Assembly: GCF_904848665.1 (NCBI RefSeq)
Contig: NZ_CAJHCQ010000002.1
Location: forward strand, 248,001-312,000
From: Paraburkholderia hiiakae
GTDB lineage: Bacteria; Pseudomonadota; Gammaproteobacteria; Burkholderiales; Burkholderiaceae
DNA length: 64,000 nucleotides
Reading direction: 5' to 3'
Position numbers and translations under genes: made by a program
The notes under the pieces: model-generated
What the model was told of the DNA's origin: nothing
The model's input: the letters and a program-made list of their open reading frames with translations, nothing else
The model's database searches: none
Shown: positions 50,847-59,956 of the stretch, one piece after another
How the letters are laid out: each line of letters starts with the position of its first letter
How positions within the stretch are numbered: the first letter of the stretch is position 1

Positions 50847-51269
50847 ACGCGCAGGGGCGCCGCTCGATGCAGGGAAAAGTCGGTTATCGCGGCGATCCGC
50901 CGCCGGAATCGGCGTCGCAAATATGCGACGCCTGGCAGACTTTTTCCGCGCATGCGCTACGGGATAGGCGCTCCATTTCTCTGCCAACCGGGGAAAAGCG
51001 CGTGGCAGCCGTTCGATCGTTGACGCACCCGATTGGGGTTGGGGCCGATGTGACCATAAGCTAATGGCTACAATCGGTGCTCCTACTCCATGATGCGATC
51101 GATATCAAGCGAATGATTCAGCCGCATTTTCCCTGCCCTGTGCCGCACATTACATTCATATAATCTGGCGCGCGCTCGCGTTTGGCGCGCGAATGCTTAG
51201 TAGCGGATGGCGTAGTGCACCGGCTCGTTCGTGGGCCCACAACAAGACTGTGACAACAGGAGAAACTGC
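50847..51269. other. Intergenic region upstream of the second BON gene
   Basis: No convincing gene. A perfect TATAAT lies at 51159-51164, 106 bases before the BON start, without a good -35 box. Just downstream, a GCGCGC-rich dyad (about 51168-51191) could form a leader hairpin. The ribosome site AACAGGAGAA stands before the BON ATG. Confidence 0.5.
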
Positions 51270-51644
51270 ATGAAGGCTCTTCAAGTATTCAAGCTGGCCG
51301 CGGCGACGGCTCTCGTGGCTGCGTCCCTGCACGCCTATGCGCAGGACGACGCGGCGAGCGGCGCGACCGCGGGTGCCCAGCAACAGGCCACCCCGTCGCA
51401 CGCACTGTCGAAGCAGGAGAAGGCTGCTAACCGCGCGCTCAGCCGCAAGGTCCGCTCCGCGCTCGCCAAGGACAAGAAGATCGACGTTGCCAGGATCACC
51501 GTGCGCGTGCGTGACGGCGCCGTGGTTCTGCAGGGCTCGGTGCCTGAGCAGGCGCAGATCGAACACGCCACCGAAGTCGCCACGGGCGTGCAAGGCGTAA
51601 CGTCGGTCAAGAACGCACTGACGATCCGCCCGAACGAGTCCTGA
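51270..51644 (+). CDS. Secreted BON-domain protein
   Basis: A 124-residue protein with a clear Sec signal peptide (KALQVFKLAAATALVAASLHAYA, cleaved about residue 24), an Ala/Gln-rich linker (26-50) and a BON domain (about 53-121: ALSRKVRSALAKDKKIDV, ITVRVRDGAVVLQGSVPE, VQGVTSVKNALTIR). It is likely periplasmic and may bind membrane lipids under envelope stress. Same length as the BON protein at 45154 but the signal and linker differ. Two strong hairpins follow. Confidence 0.92.
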   Translation: MKALQVFKLAAATALVAASLHAYAQDDAASGATAGAQQQATPSHALSKQEKAANRALSRKVRSALAKDKKIDVARITVRVRDGAVVLQGSVPEQAQIEHATEVATGVQGVTSVKNALTIRPNES

Positions 51645-51660
51645 TCGTCTCCCACGACTG

Positions 51661-51711
51661 CCATGCGCCCGCCCGGGCGCATGGGCTGACACCCGGAGAC
51701 AAGTCTCCGGG
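51661..51711 (+). terminator. Two consecutive terminator-like hairpins after the BON gene
   Basis: First: CCATGCGCCC, GCCC loop, GGGCGCATGG (51661-51684), a perfect 10-bp stem. Second: CCCGGAGAC and GTCTCCGGG (51692-51711), followed by ATCTTCCTT, a broken T-tract. Both lie within 70 bases of the BON stop. Confidence 0.7.
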
Positions 51712-52330
51712 ATCTTCCTTGACCCGTGTGCGAGTGCCGTGAAAGCGGCGATGGTTGGCTCCTATATTTCCACATTAATCAAAATGTAAAATGATGGACA
51801 AGGAGATGGCTCGTTGGGCTTCGAAAGTTCTGGGAGCCGTGGCGGACGCACGGACTGTTGACCGGCCCCCTGCCAACGGGGAGATGCAAGGTGATCTCGA
51901 TGCGCATGCAACGAAAGTGGCGCACGGCGATCACGCGTGGGGCAAGGAAGGCAACGGATTGTCCGAAATGTAAGTGCGAAAGCCATGCCTCGCAAAATGC
52001 GATGTATATCGAAACCCGTCGAATATCCGTTCCGGGGCGATTTACATGAATTTCCTGCAATGCGTGAATCACGCAACCTTCGATTGGCGACGCGAATTCA
52101 TTACTGCTAATGCCAAAAAGCGAAATAAATCGTTGCGCACAATGCGCTTAATTATCTGCGATCGTTTTCCTACACTTGTTATGAACTGGTAGTGGTCTGC
52201 TTTACACGTACCACTGCGAACAGTTACGCGATTTTGATCGCCGCGAGCCGCGCGTATAACGACCCCCAAGGAGAAATATGAGTGGACCGTTTGCGCCGGA
52301 ATTCCAGTCCAATCAATGGAGGAGCGAATT
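51712..52330. other. 0.6-kb AT-richer intergenic region
   Basis: Only short open frames without ribosome sites or family features. The part at about 51990-52220 is visibly richer in A and T than the flanks and probably holds the promoter of the small secreted protein gene. CCCAAGGAGAAAT (about 52263-52276) looks like a ribosome site, but the ATG after it opens only a short frame; GGAGGAG at 52318-52324 serves the gene at 52331. Confidence 0.45.
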
Positions 52331-52621
52331 ATGAACAAGACAACCAGCACATTGATCGCGGCCGTTGCCGCATTCACGCTGTCCGCCGGTGCGTATGCAC
52401 AGGCCAACAATACGCTGGCAACCCCGAGCGTTGTATCGCCCGCTGCTGCCAATACCAATGCAACGAGCGGCTACGGCACGCCAGGCGCCACCAACTCGGA
52501 CAGCGGCATGAGCGCCGCGTCGCCGAATAGCACGAACAATAGCGCAACGTCGCTCACTAACGCGCCCGGCAGTAACAACACGCTGGCGACCCCGACCACG
52601 GCGTCGCCGGCTGCCAAATAA
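52331..52621 (+). CDS. Small secreted low-complexity protein of unknown function
   Basis: A 96-residue protein with a signal peptide (KTTSTLIAAVAAFTLSAGAYA, cleaved about residue 23). The mature 73 residues are almost only Asn, Ser, Thr, Ala, Gly and Pro, with no Cys or aromatic core except one Tyr. The segment NNTLATPxxxSPAA occurs twice, near each end (about 26-39 and 83-95). GGAGGAG precedes the ATG. A 14-bp terminator follows, which supports expression as a monocistronic unit. No function can be named; probably a disordered periplasmic or surface protein. Confidence 0.75.
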   Translation: MNKTTSTLIAAVAAFTLSAGAYAQANNTLATPSVVSPAAANTNATSGYGTPGATNSDSGMSAASPNSTNNSATSLTNAPGSNNTLATPTTASPAAK

Positions 52622-52641
52622 CAGCAGCCTCTCGCCGTAAG

Positions 52642-52680
52642 AAAGACCGCTGCCCTCATGGGCAGCGGTCTTTTGTTTTC
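52642..52680 (+). terminator. Intrinsic terminator after the small secreted protein gene
   Basis: AAAGACCGCTGCCC (52642-52655), TCAT loop, GGGCAGCGGTCTTT (52660-52673), then TGTTTTC. A perfect 14-bp stem running into a T-rich tail, 21 bases after the stop. Confidence 0.92.
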
Positions 52681-52818
52681 CCCCTGGTCCCACGGGCAGA
52701 GCGCAGCCTCGCCCGGACCGCGGGAAAAGGTGGTCGGGTTGCGAGTCTTCGTCGTCCAGCGCTCAAGTCTGTCCCCAAGCTGCCGTAATAGCAGACTTCG
52801 GAATATTCTCGATGCATC

Positions 52819-53925
52819 GTGACACATCCCGGGACTCAGCCTTCACTGGATCTTGCTGCGCTTATCGAAACCGTCCAGCGGAACGAGCGCGCGTCGAAGT
52901 CCTTCCAGGACGTGGAACTGCGCCTGATCGGCGCGCACGACTGGTCCGCCTTTCTCGAAGGGATATTCGTCTATCTGCCCGAGGTGTTTCGGCTCGCTTC
53001 CTCCGGGATCTGGCTCGACGCCCGCACGCCGCTCCTGCGCGACCTGCTGGAAGCCGGCTGCCCGCGCGCCGACCTCGAAGCGAACCTGAGATCCGGGCTG
53101 CAGGGCGGCCTCGCGCTGTCGCGCCTGTGCGCGGGCAACCAGCCGTGGCTTGGCCTCGTGAGCGAAATGAGCGATCTCGAGCCCGCGGTGAGCGAGACCT
53201 TCTTCGGCGCGCGAGCGGCGCAGACGGCGACTGGTAGTGCGATCGTCTTGCCGCTTCTGAACCGCACCCATGTGCTCGGCTACCTGTGCCTCGCAAGCGA
53301 TGACCCCGCGCGCTTCGACGCCAGCATGGGCACCGACCTGCTCATGCGCTTCAGCAGCGTGGCGGCGGCGAGTCTCGACAACGTCGCTCACCGCGAGCAT
53401 CTACGCAAGACCGGCGTGACCGACCCGCTCACGGGCCTCTCGAACCGCCGCTATTTCGACGAGCGTCTGCATCACGAGATTCGACGCGCGAGCTCGCACG
53501 CGGCGCCCATGTCGTGCCTCTTCATCGACATCGATCATTTCAAGCAGATCAACGACACGCACGGCCACGCAACCGGCGATCTCGCACTGGGCGCCATCGG
53601 CACTTGCCTTAAGCAGCAGGTGCGCGTGGGCGATACCGTGTCGCGTTACGGCGGCGAAGAGTTCGTCGCGCTGCTGATGTGCGAGCTGCCCGACGCGCTG
53701 GCTGTTGCGGAGCGAATCCGGCATGCGGTCGAGGCGCTCGACGTGCTCGACGACGAGGGCGAGCGCATTGCGCTCAGCGTGTCGATTGGCGTGGCGGCGT
53801 ATCAAATGAACGCGCTCGCCGCGAGCCCCGAGGTGCTGGCGCGCTCGCTGCTGGACGAGGCCGATCAGGCCATGTACCGGGCCAAGCACCAGGGGCGCAA
53901 CCGCGTTTCCCTGCTAGAGGCGTAA
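52819..53925 (+). CDS. Diguanylate cyclase (GAF/DUF484-like sensor plus GGDEF)
   Basis: A 368-residue cytosolic enzyme making cyclic-di-GMP from two GTP. Residues about 10-190 look like a DUF484-type GAF domain (SAIVLPLLNRTHVLGYLCLASDD). The GGDEF domain runs from about 200 to 365, with an intact GGEEF active site (278-282) and the product-inhibition RxxD motif as RVGD (269-272). It therefore should be active and feedback-inhibited. No EAL domain is present. A GTG start at 52819 fits the frame; no ribosome site stands out. Alone on its transcript between two convergent-free neighbours, so its signal is unknown. Confidence 0.92.
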   Translation: MTHPGTQPSLDLAALIETVQRNERASKSFQDVELRLIGAHDWSAFLEGIFVYLPEVFRLASSGIWLDARTPLLRDLLEAGCPRADLEANLRSGLQGGLALSRLCAGNQPWLGLVSEMSDLEPAVSETFFGARAAQTATGSAIVLPLLNRTHVLGYLCLASDDPARFDASMGTDLLMRFSSVAAASLDNVAHREHLRKTGVTDPLTGLSNRRYFDERLHHEIRRASSHAAPMSCLFIDIDHFKQINDTHGHATGDLALGAIGTCLKQQVRVGDTVSRYGGEEFVALLMCELPDALAVAERIRHAVEALDVLDDEGERIALSVSIGVAAYQMNALAASPEVLARSLLDEADQAMYRAKHQGRNRVSLLEA

Positions 53926-54083
53926 AGGCATCGACGTTCGCAAACGTGACATCGACACTCGCGGCGACATGGGCATGACCCGAGGCCGCGCTGAAACGTA
54001 AGTTTTCAAAATCCTGCACTATTTGCGGTAGCAGTGGTTTCAGACGCCCGTTGAGCTGTACAGCGACCAGGCAAAGCGAAATC

Positions 54084-55916
54084 ATGTCTACCGACCTTTT
54101 GATGACCGTTGCCTGTCTGGCCTGCGCGATCGCGATGTTTCTGATCGGCCGGCCCCGTTCGGACGCGGTGGCGCTCATCATGATCGTCGCGCTCTCGCTC
54201 TCGGGCATCGTGAGCGTGAACGAGGCGCTGGCCGGTTTCTCCGACCCGAACATCGTTCTCATCGCGGCCCTCTTCGTGCTCGGCGACGGGCTGGCGCGCA
54301 CGGGCGTCGCCCAGCGCGTGGGCGACTATCTCATCGCGCGCGGCGGGTCCAACGAGCGCCGCCTCGTCGTGTTGATCATGGCCGTTGTTGGCGTCATGGG
54401 CTCGGTCATGAGCTCGACGGCCGTCGTGGCGATCTTCATTCCCATCGTCATTCGCATTGCGCGGCAGTCGGGCGTGTCGCGCGCGCGCATGCTCATGCCG
54501 GTCAGCATGGCCGCGCTCACCAGCGGCATGCTCACGCTCGTCGCCACGACGCCGAATCTCGTCATCAACAGCGCGCTCGTCTATCACGGCTACCAGGGCT
54601 TCAGTTTTTTCGGCATCACGCCGCTGGGCCTGCCGATTCTCGCCGCGAGCATTGCCTGGATGCTGTTCGCAAGGCGCTTTCTGAACGGCACCGGCGGCGC
54701 AGAGGCGAGCACGCGCCCGTCGCTGAACGACTGGGTCGCGCGCTATTCACTCGAAGGGCGCGCATTTCGCCTGGAGGTGGGCCCGGATTCCCCGCTCGTG
54801 GGGCAGACGCTCGGCCACACCGGGCTCGACGACGACCCCGTGGCGCACGTCGTCGCGATCGAGCGGCGCACACGCATGGGCGCGACGGTGCTGCCCGCGA
54901 CCGCGGACAGCAGCATTGCGCCCGGCGATGTGCTGCTGCTCGATGTGGAGTCCGCGAGCTTCGACGTAGAGACGTTTTGCGTGCGCTATGCGCTCGCGGT
55001 GCGCCGCATGTCGGGCGCGTACTTCACGGACCAGACCCACGACGTGGGCATGGCCGAGGTCATCGTGCCGCCGGACTCGTCGCTCGTGGGCAACGTCGCG
55101 CGCAGTTCCGCCGCGCTGCGCCGGCACGGCGTGACGGTCGTCGGCCTGCGGCGCGCCGACGCCGCGCTCGTGCAGGATCTCCAGGCCACGCAGCTGAAAG
55201 TGGGCGACACGCTGCTGGTGGTGGGGCCGTGGATCGATATCTTCTCGATGCAGTCTGTCGAGCGCGATATCGTGTGTCTCGCCATGCCGGTCGAAAGCGA
55301 CGCCTACGTGCCCGTGCCGCACAAGGCGCTGCACGCGCTCGCCATCATGGCGCTCGTCATCGCGATGATGCTCACGCCGCGCGTGCCGAACGTGCTCGCG
55401 GGCCTGATCGGGTGTCTGCTGATGGGCGCGTTCGGCTGCGTGAGCCTCGACAGCGCGTATCGCGCGATTCACTGGCGCAGCCTCGTGCTGATCGTCGGCA
55501 TGCTGCCGTTTTCCATCGCGCTGCAACGCACGGGCGGCATCGACATTGCCGCCGACGCCGTGCTGCGCGTGGCCGGCAACTGGGGCGCGCATGGCCTGCT
55601 GGGCGCCGTTTTCCTGCTGACGCTCGTGATCGGCACCGTGATTTCCGGCACGGCGACGGCGGTGCTGATGGCGCCCGTGGTGCTCGCGATGGCGGCGCAC
55701 CTGCATGCGTCGCCGTATCCGTTCGCGATGACGACGGCGGTTGCTGCCTCTGCGGCCTATATGTCGCCGATATCGACACCTGTGAACGCGCTCGTCAGTA
55801 CGGCGGGCGGCTATCGGTTTCGGGAATTTTTCAAGGTGGGCTCGCCGGCCGCACTCGGTGCGCTCGCGATCACCGTACTGCTGGTGCCGCTCATCTGGCC
55901 GGTTTTCCCGCGCTAG
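54084..55916 (+). CDS. SLC13/DASS-like permease with central RCK_C (TrkA-C) domains
   Basis: A 610-residue membrane protein. N-terminal helices (about 1-215) and C-terminal helices (about 425-610) form the ArsB/NhaD-like transport fold; between them, about 220-410, lie two soluble TrkA-C-type domains (VGPDSPLVGQTLGHTGLDDD and VIVPPDSSLVGNVARSSAALRRHG). AGFSDPNIVLIAALFVLG and SSTAVVAIFIPIVIRIAR, and the matching AYMSPISTPVNALV at the C-terminus, are the helix-pin motifs. Members carry sulphate, di- or tricarboxylates. ATG at 54084 is preferred to an upstream TTG. Confidence 0.9.
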   Translation: MSTDLLMTVACLACAIAMFLIGRPRSDAVALIMIVALSLSGIVSVNEALAGFSDPNIVLIAALFVLGDGLARTGVAQRVGDYLIARGGSNERRLVVLIMAVVGVMGSVMSSTAVVAIFIPIVIRIARQSGVSRARMLMPVSMAALTSGMLTLVATTPNLVINSALVYHGYQGFSFFGITPLGLPILAASIAWMLFARRFLNGTGGAEASTRPSLNDWVARYSLEGRAFRLEVGPDSPLVGQTLGHTGLDDDPVAHVVAIERRTRMGATVLPATADSSIAPGDVLLLDVESASFDVETFCVRYALAVRRMSGAYFTDQTHDVGMAEVIVPPDSSLVGNVARSSAALRRHGVTVVGLRRADAALVQDLQATQLKVGDTLLVVGPWIDIFSMQSVERDIVCLAMPVESDAYVPVPHKALHALAIMALVIAMMLTPRVPNVLAGLIGCLLMGAFGCVSLDSAYRAIHWRSLVLIVGMLPFSIALQRTGGIDIAADAVLRVAGNWGAHGLLGAVFLLTLVIGTVISGTATAVLMAPVVLAMAAHLHASPYPFAMTTAVAASAAYMSPISTPVNALVSTAGGYRFREFFKVGSPAALGALAITVLLVPLIWPVFPR

Positions 55917-55960
55917 CGCGAGGGTAGGCAGGCCGCCCGTACGCGAGGCATTGACCGGAC

Positions 55961-57433
55961 ATGGCGAATTTCTTGACGAGAGCGTGGGCCCTCCGCTGGA
56001 TCAAGCGGCTTTTCCTTTTCGTGCTGATCGCATTCGTGTGCATTGCCGGCGTGCGGTTGTACGACGCGCAGCGCAAGCCGCCGTTGAGCCTGTGGCACAC
56101 GTATGTGCCGGAAGACATGCACGCGCACGAAATCGATCATGCGACGTGGGAGGAATACATCGCGAACGAGAACCGCCTGTTCGACGCGGTCAAGAAGAAC
56201 GTGACCGACAAACTACCGGCAGACGAACGCGTGCCCGCCAATCGCTATTTCTCGGGCAGCCCGATTTATCCCGGACACTTTCGCACCGACTGGAACCGCT
56301 CGTACACACTCATGCCGCAGGGCTCGCCGCGCGGTGTGGCCGTGCTGCTGCATGGACTGACCGATTCACCGTACAGCCTGCGGCACATCGCGCAGCGCTA
56401 TCAGCAAGATGGCTTCGCCGTGGTAGGGGTGCGCTTGCCGGGGCACGGCACCGTGCCCTCGGGTCTGACCGAAGTGACGGCCGAAGATTGGGAGGCGGCC
56501 ACGCGTCTCGCCGTGCGCGAAGCGCGGCGCCTCGTGCCGGCGCCGGCGCCCCTGCATATCGTGGGGTATTCGAACGGCGGCGCACTCGCACTGCAATACT
56601 CGCTCGAGGTGCTGGATGACCCGAGCCTGCCGAAAGCGGATCGCCTGATCCTGCTTTCGCCGATGATCGGCATTACGGCCTTCGCGCGCTTTGTGGGGCT
56701 CGCGGCGTTGCCTGCGATCCTGCCTGCGTTTGCGAAAGCCGCGTGGCTCGACATCGTGCCGGAATTCAATCCGTTCAAGTACAACTCGTTTCCGGTGAAC
56801 GGCGCGCGCCAGTCATGGCGGGTCACGCGCAAGATCCAGCAGGAAGTGGCGGACGCGGCGCGCAACGGCAAACTGGCCGCGCTGCCGCCCACGCTCACCT
56901 TCCAGTCCGTGCTCGACTCCACGGTCAGCACGAGCGCGATCATCAGTTCGTTGTATTCGCAACTGCCTGCGAATGGCAGCGAGCTTGTGCTCATCGACAT
57001 CAACCGCACAGCGCAATGGAGCCCGCTGCTGCGCGCTTCGATGCGTGACGCGTTGCACCGTCTCTCGCCAGTGCCGCCGCTGCGCTACCGGCTGACCGTG
57101 CTCACCAACGCCTCCGCCACCTCGCCGCAAGTGGTCGAAGAGAGCACGGCGCCGAACGAGACAACGGCGAAAGTCGAACCCACGGGGCTCGACTATCCAC
57201 CTGACGTCTATTCGCTTTCACACGTGGCCCTGCCGTTTCCGGTGACCGATTCGCTGTACGGCCGCACCCCCGATCCCAACGACGACGTGGGCATCCAACT
57301 GGGTGCCCAATCCGTACGCGGCGAAACCGGGGCGCTGATCGTGGGGACTGGGTTCCTCACGCGGCTCTTGTGGAACCCCTTCTACGGGTACATCGTCGAG
57401 CGCATCGACTACCTGGCGAGCCATGGGCCGTGA
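55961..57433 (+). CDS. Membrane-anchored alpha/beta hydrolase (serine aminopeptidase S33-like)
   Basis: A 490-residue protein. Residues about 16-33 (RLFLFVLIAFVCIAGVRL) form a single N-terminal span; the rest faces the periplasm. VAVLLHGLTDSPYSLRHIA (about 126-144) is the oxyanion strand, and VGYSNGG with S204 the nucleophile. The final His is likely in YSLSHVALPF (about 413-422). The lid is long, so total length exceeds the usual 300. It begins 44 bases after the SLC13 gene; a functional link is possible but unproven. Confidence 0.87.
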   Translation: MANFLTRAWALRWIKRLFLFVLIAFVCIAGVRLYDAQRKPPLSLWHTYVPEDMHAHEIDHATWEEYIANENRLFDAVKKNVTDKLPADERVPANRYFSGSPIYPGHFRTDWNRSYTLMPQGSPRGVAVLLHGLTDSPYSLRHIAQRYQQDGFAVVGVRLPGHGTVPSGLTEVTAEDWEAATRLAVREARRLVPAPAPLHIVGYSNGGALALQYSLEVLDDPSLPKADRLILLSPMIGITAFARFVGLAALPAILPAFAKAAWLDIVPEFNPFKYNSFPVNGARQSWRVTRKIQQEVADAARNGKLAALPPTLTFQSVLDSTVSTSAIISSLYSQLPANGSELVLIDINRTAQWSPLLRASMRDALHRLSPVPPLRYRLTVLTNASATSPQVVEESTAPNETTAKVEPTGLDYPPDVYSLSHVALPFPVTDSLYGRTPDPNDDVGIQLGAQSVRGETGALIVGTGFLTRLLWNPFYGYIVERIDYLASHGP

Positions 57434-57453
57434 AACGCGTGATCGACACGCGC

Positions 57454-57472
57454 CGGGCCCGACCTCGGCCCG
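57454..57472. terminator. Hairpin between convergent hydrolase and HtrA genes
   Basis: CGGGCC and GGCCCG pair around a 7-base loop in the 47-base gap between two convergent stops. It is GC-only with no T-tract, so its role as a bidirectional terminator is tentative. Confidence 0.45.
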
Positions 57473-57480
57473 CCTTGGGC

Positions 57481-58560
57481 TTATGCGCGCGGTGCCAATT
57501 CGACTTGCGCGGTCATCTGCTCGCCGTCGCGCGCAACGACGATCGACACGTTGCTGCGTGCCCGCGCAATCATGCTTTGCAACTGCTCGACGTTGTCCAC
57601 CTCGATGCCGTTGACCGCGATGATCACGTCGCCGGCGCTGATGCCAGCCGCCTTGGCCGGTCCGCCCGCTTTCACGACGAGCACGCCGCCGTCCACGCCG
57701 ACTTGCTGCGCTTCGTCGCTGGTGAGCGCTCGCACGGCCACGCCAAGACGCGGATGCGAATTGTGGGCCAACGTGGTGCCGTTGCCGCCGCCCTGCACGA
57801 TCTGATCCTTGATGTGCATGGCTTCGTCGATGGGAATGGCGAACGAGAGGCCCTGGAAGCCGCCCGTGCGCGAATAGATCATCGAATTGATGCCGATGAC
57901 TTCGCCGTTCAGGTTGAAGAGCGGGCCGCCCGAATTGCCCGGGTTGACGGGCACGTCGGTCTGGATGAGGTGCGTCGGGCTATCTTCCGAGAGCTGGCGC
58001 GACTTCGCGCTGATGATGCCCGAGGTCACGGTGTTGTCGAGACCATAAGGCGAGCCGATTGCGACAACCCAGTCGCCCACCTTGCTGTTCGCCGGATTGC
58101 CGATCTTCACCGTGGGGAAACCCGTGCCGGCGATTTTCAGCACGGCCACGTCGCCCGCCTTGTCGGTGCCGATGACGCGCGCGGGGAGCTTGCGGCCGTC
58201 CGTGAGCTTGACCGTCACGTCGTCCGCGCCTTCGACGACGTGATTGTTGGTCAGGATGTAGCCATCCTGGCTCACGATGAAGCCCGATCCCAAGGCGCCC
58301 GAATGGCCGTCTTCGGAGTCCGGGTTTTCCTTGACGACCTCGACATGGACCACAGCCGGACCGTACTGCGCGACGATCGCCGAGAAGTTCGGCGCCGTGC
58401 TCTTGACGTCGTCTGTCTTGGGCACGGGTGCGGACAACGTCGTTTTCGTGATGCCGCTTTCGTCTGCGCTGGCGTGCTGATGGCTGACGACCCAGGCGCC
58501 GGCAAGCGCCACCGCTACACCGGCGATCAGGCCCCGGCGCCGATATTTGATGGTACTCAT
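57481..58560 (-). CDS. HtrA-family trypsin-like serine protease with one PDZ domain
   Basis: A 359-residue envelope protease. Residues about 9-26 form an N-terminal anchor or uncleaved signal. The catalytic triad is H107 (LTNNHVVEGAD), D137 (AGDVAVLKI) and S210 (NPGNSGGPLF). A single PDZ domain covers about 262-355 (LGVAVRALTSDEAQQ, GISAGDVIIAVNG). One PDZ and a membrane anchor fit the DegS-like arrangement rather than DegP (two PDZ). It degrades or senses misfolded envelope proteins. Monocistronic, divergent from an AI-2E gene. Confidence 0.93.
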   Translation of the reverse strand: MSTIKYRRRGLIAGVAVALAGAWVVSHQHASADESGITKTTLSAPVPKTDDVKSTAPNFSAIVAQYGPAVVHVEVVKENPDSEDGHSGALGSGFIVSQDGYILTNNHVVEGADDVTVKLTDGRKLPARVIGTDKAGDVAVLKIAGTGFPTVKIGNPANSKVGDWVVAIGSPYGLDNTVTSGIISAKSRQLSEDSPTHLIQTDVPVNPGNSGGPLFNLNGEVIGINSMIYSRTGGFQGLSFAIPIDEAMHIKDQIVQGGGNGTTLAHNSHPRLGVAVRALTSDEAQQVGVDGGVLVVKAGGPAKAAGISAGDVIIAVNGIEVDNVEQLQSMIARARSNVSIVVARDGEQMTAQVELAPRA

Positions 58561-58878
58561 TGCTATGGTCTTCGAAGAGGTTGATGAAGGTGCGCGTAAG
58601 GTACTTTTTGCTGCTTAAACGTGACTTAAAGGAAAGAAGGATCTTTTGACCGCTCGAAGAGTCGATGTGCACGCAACGAAAATGGGGACGCGGTTCGCTG
58701 TGGTTCGGAATCCTCGCCAGCCAGCGCGCAAGTCTTCTTCAAAGCGGCTAGTCTTTCGAAGTGGCGCCCGATCGCGCCCCGAAGAGGCTTTATTGGGGGC
58801 CGGATAAGACGCGGCGGGACGTTGATAGATTGCTAACGTCTCATCAACGCAACGTGGTTCGTCATCCAAACCATTTCC
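58561..58878. other. Divergent intergenic region, HtrA / AI-2E genes
   Basis: Holds the promoters of the two divergent genes. I see no coding frame with support and no clear -35/-10 pair; short A-rich runs near 58610-58640 are the best candidate for the HtrA promoter region. Confidence 0.4.
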
Positions 58879-59928
58879 ATGAAACAGGATCTCGTCACGT
58901 TCACCTGCGTGGCCGTCATCGCCGTCATCACGGGATGGGTGCTGTATATCGGGCGCCCGGTGCTGGTGCCGATCGCATTCGCGATCATCACGTCGTACGT
59001 GATCTACGGGCTCGCCGAAATCCTGCGGCGCGTGCCCCACGTGGGCACGCGCATTCGCACGGGCGTGCGCTACTGGAGTGCCGCCGCGCTCATACTCGTT
59101 GCCGTGTGGCTCGCAACCGAACTGCTGCTATCGGACACGGACCGCATGCTCGCCGTGGCGCCCAAGTACGAAGCCACGCTGCTCGCGTTGCTCGCTAAAA
59201 TCACCGCGCTGTTCCATCTGGAAACCGAGGCTTCGTGGGGCGCATTCCGGCGCGAGTTGCTCGCAACCGTCAACGTGCAGTCGCTTCTCACGTCGCTCCT
59301 CGGTTCGCTCTCTTCGCTCATGGCAACGACGCTCGTCGTCTTGTTGTACACGGCGTTCTTCATGGTCGAGATGGGGCGGTTCCGCCGCAAGCTCTCTGCG
59401 GTCATGCGCGGCAAGGCCGACATGGAGCCCGTGATCGACGCCATCAACGCGAAGATCGGCACGTATCTGGCGTTGAAGGCGCTGCTCGGTGTGGTGCTCG
59501 GTATTCTCAGCTGGATCTGTATGCATCTGGTTGGGCTGGAGTTCGCGCCGCTCATTGCCATTCTCATCGTGTTGCTCAACTTCGTGCCGTATGCGGGCTC
59601 GCTCATCTCCGTTGCGCTTCCCGCCTTGCTCGCCGCGCTTCAATTCGGCCAGTGGAACGAGACGATCACATTGCTCATTGCGCTTTCGGCGATCAACTTC
59701 GTGATGGGCAATGTGCTCGACCCGTGGTTGATGGCGGGGTCGCTGAACCTGAGCCCCGCGGTCATCCTCATGAGCCTCGCCGCATGGACGGCGATCTGGG
59801 GCATTCCCGGCGCATTTCTCGCCGTGCCGGCGACCGTGGCGCTCACGATCATCTTCTCCGCGTTCAGTTCCACACGGCCCCTGGCCTTGCTGTTGACGCA
59901 AGACGATGTGATTAGGCATGCAGAATAA
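58879..59928 (+). CDS. AI-2E (PerM/TqsA-like) family membrane protein
   Basis: A 349-residue protein with about eight helices: an N-terminal pair (8-45), one at 60-80, a soluble amphipathic part (about 80-150), then five C-terminal helices. LLGVVLGILSWICMHLVGLEFAPLIAILIVLLNFVPYAGSLI holds the conserved FVPY-G motif, and VLDPWLMAGSLNLSPAVILMSL the second signature. Members export AI-2 or indole, or act as Na+/H+ antiporters; the role here is unknown. Confidence 0.92.
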   Translation: MKQDLVTFTCVAVIAVITGWVLYIGRPVLVPIAFAIITSYVIYGLAEILRRVPHVGTRIRTGVRYWSAAALILVAVWLATELLLSDTDRMLAVAPKYEATLLALLAKITALFHLETEASWGAFRRELLATVNVQSLLTSLLGSLSSLMATTLVVLLYTAFFMVEMGRFRRKLSAVMRGKADMEPVIDAINAKIGTYLALKALLGVVLGILSWICMHLVGLEFAPLIAILIVLLNFVPYAGSLISVALPALLAALQFGQWNETITLLIALSAINFVMGNVLDPWLMAGSLNLSPAVILMSLAAWTAIWGIPGAFLAVPATVALTIIFSAFSSTRPLALLLTQDDVIRHAE

Positions 59929-59956
59929 ACGCGTAGCTTACTTTAACAGGTGATCT

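Noticed and set aside
50843..51064. 73-codon frame overlapping the LysR stop as ATGA, with a GGGAGGGG-like upstream stretch
   Set aside because: The peptide has no domain, signal or conservation clue, and the purine stretch is part of LysR coding sequence. Not enough to call a gene.
51779..52072. 97-codon minus-strand frame in the 0.6-kb gap after the second BON gene
   Set aside because: No ribosome site or motif, and it runs into the terminator hairpins of the neighbouring gene.
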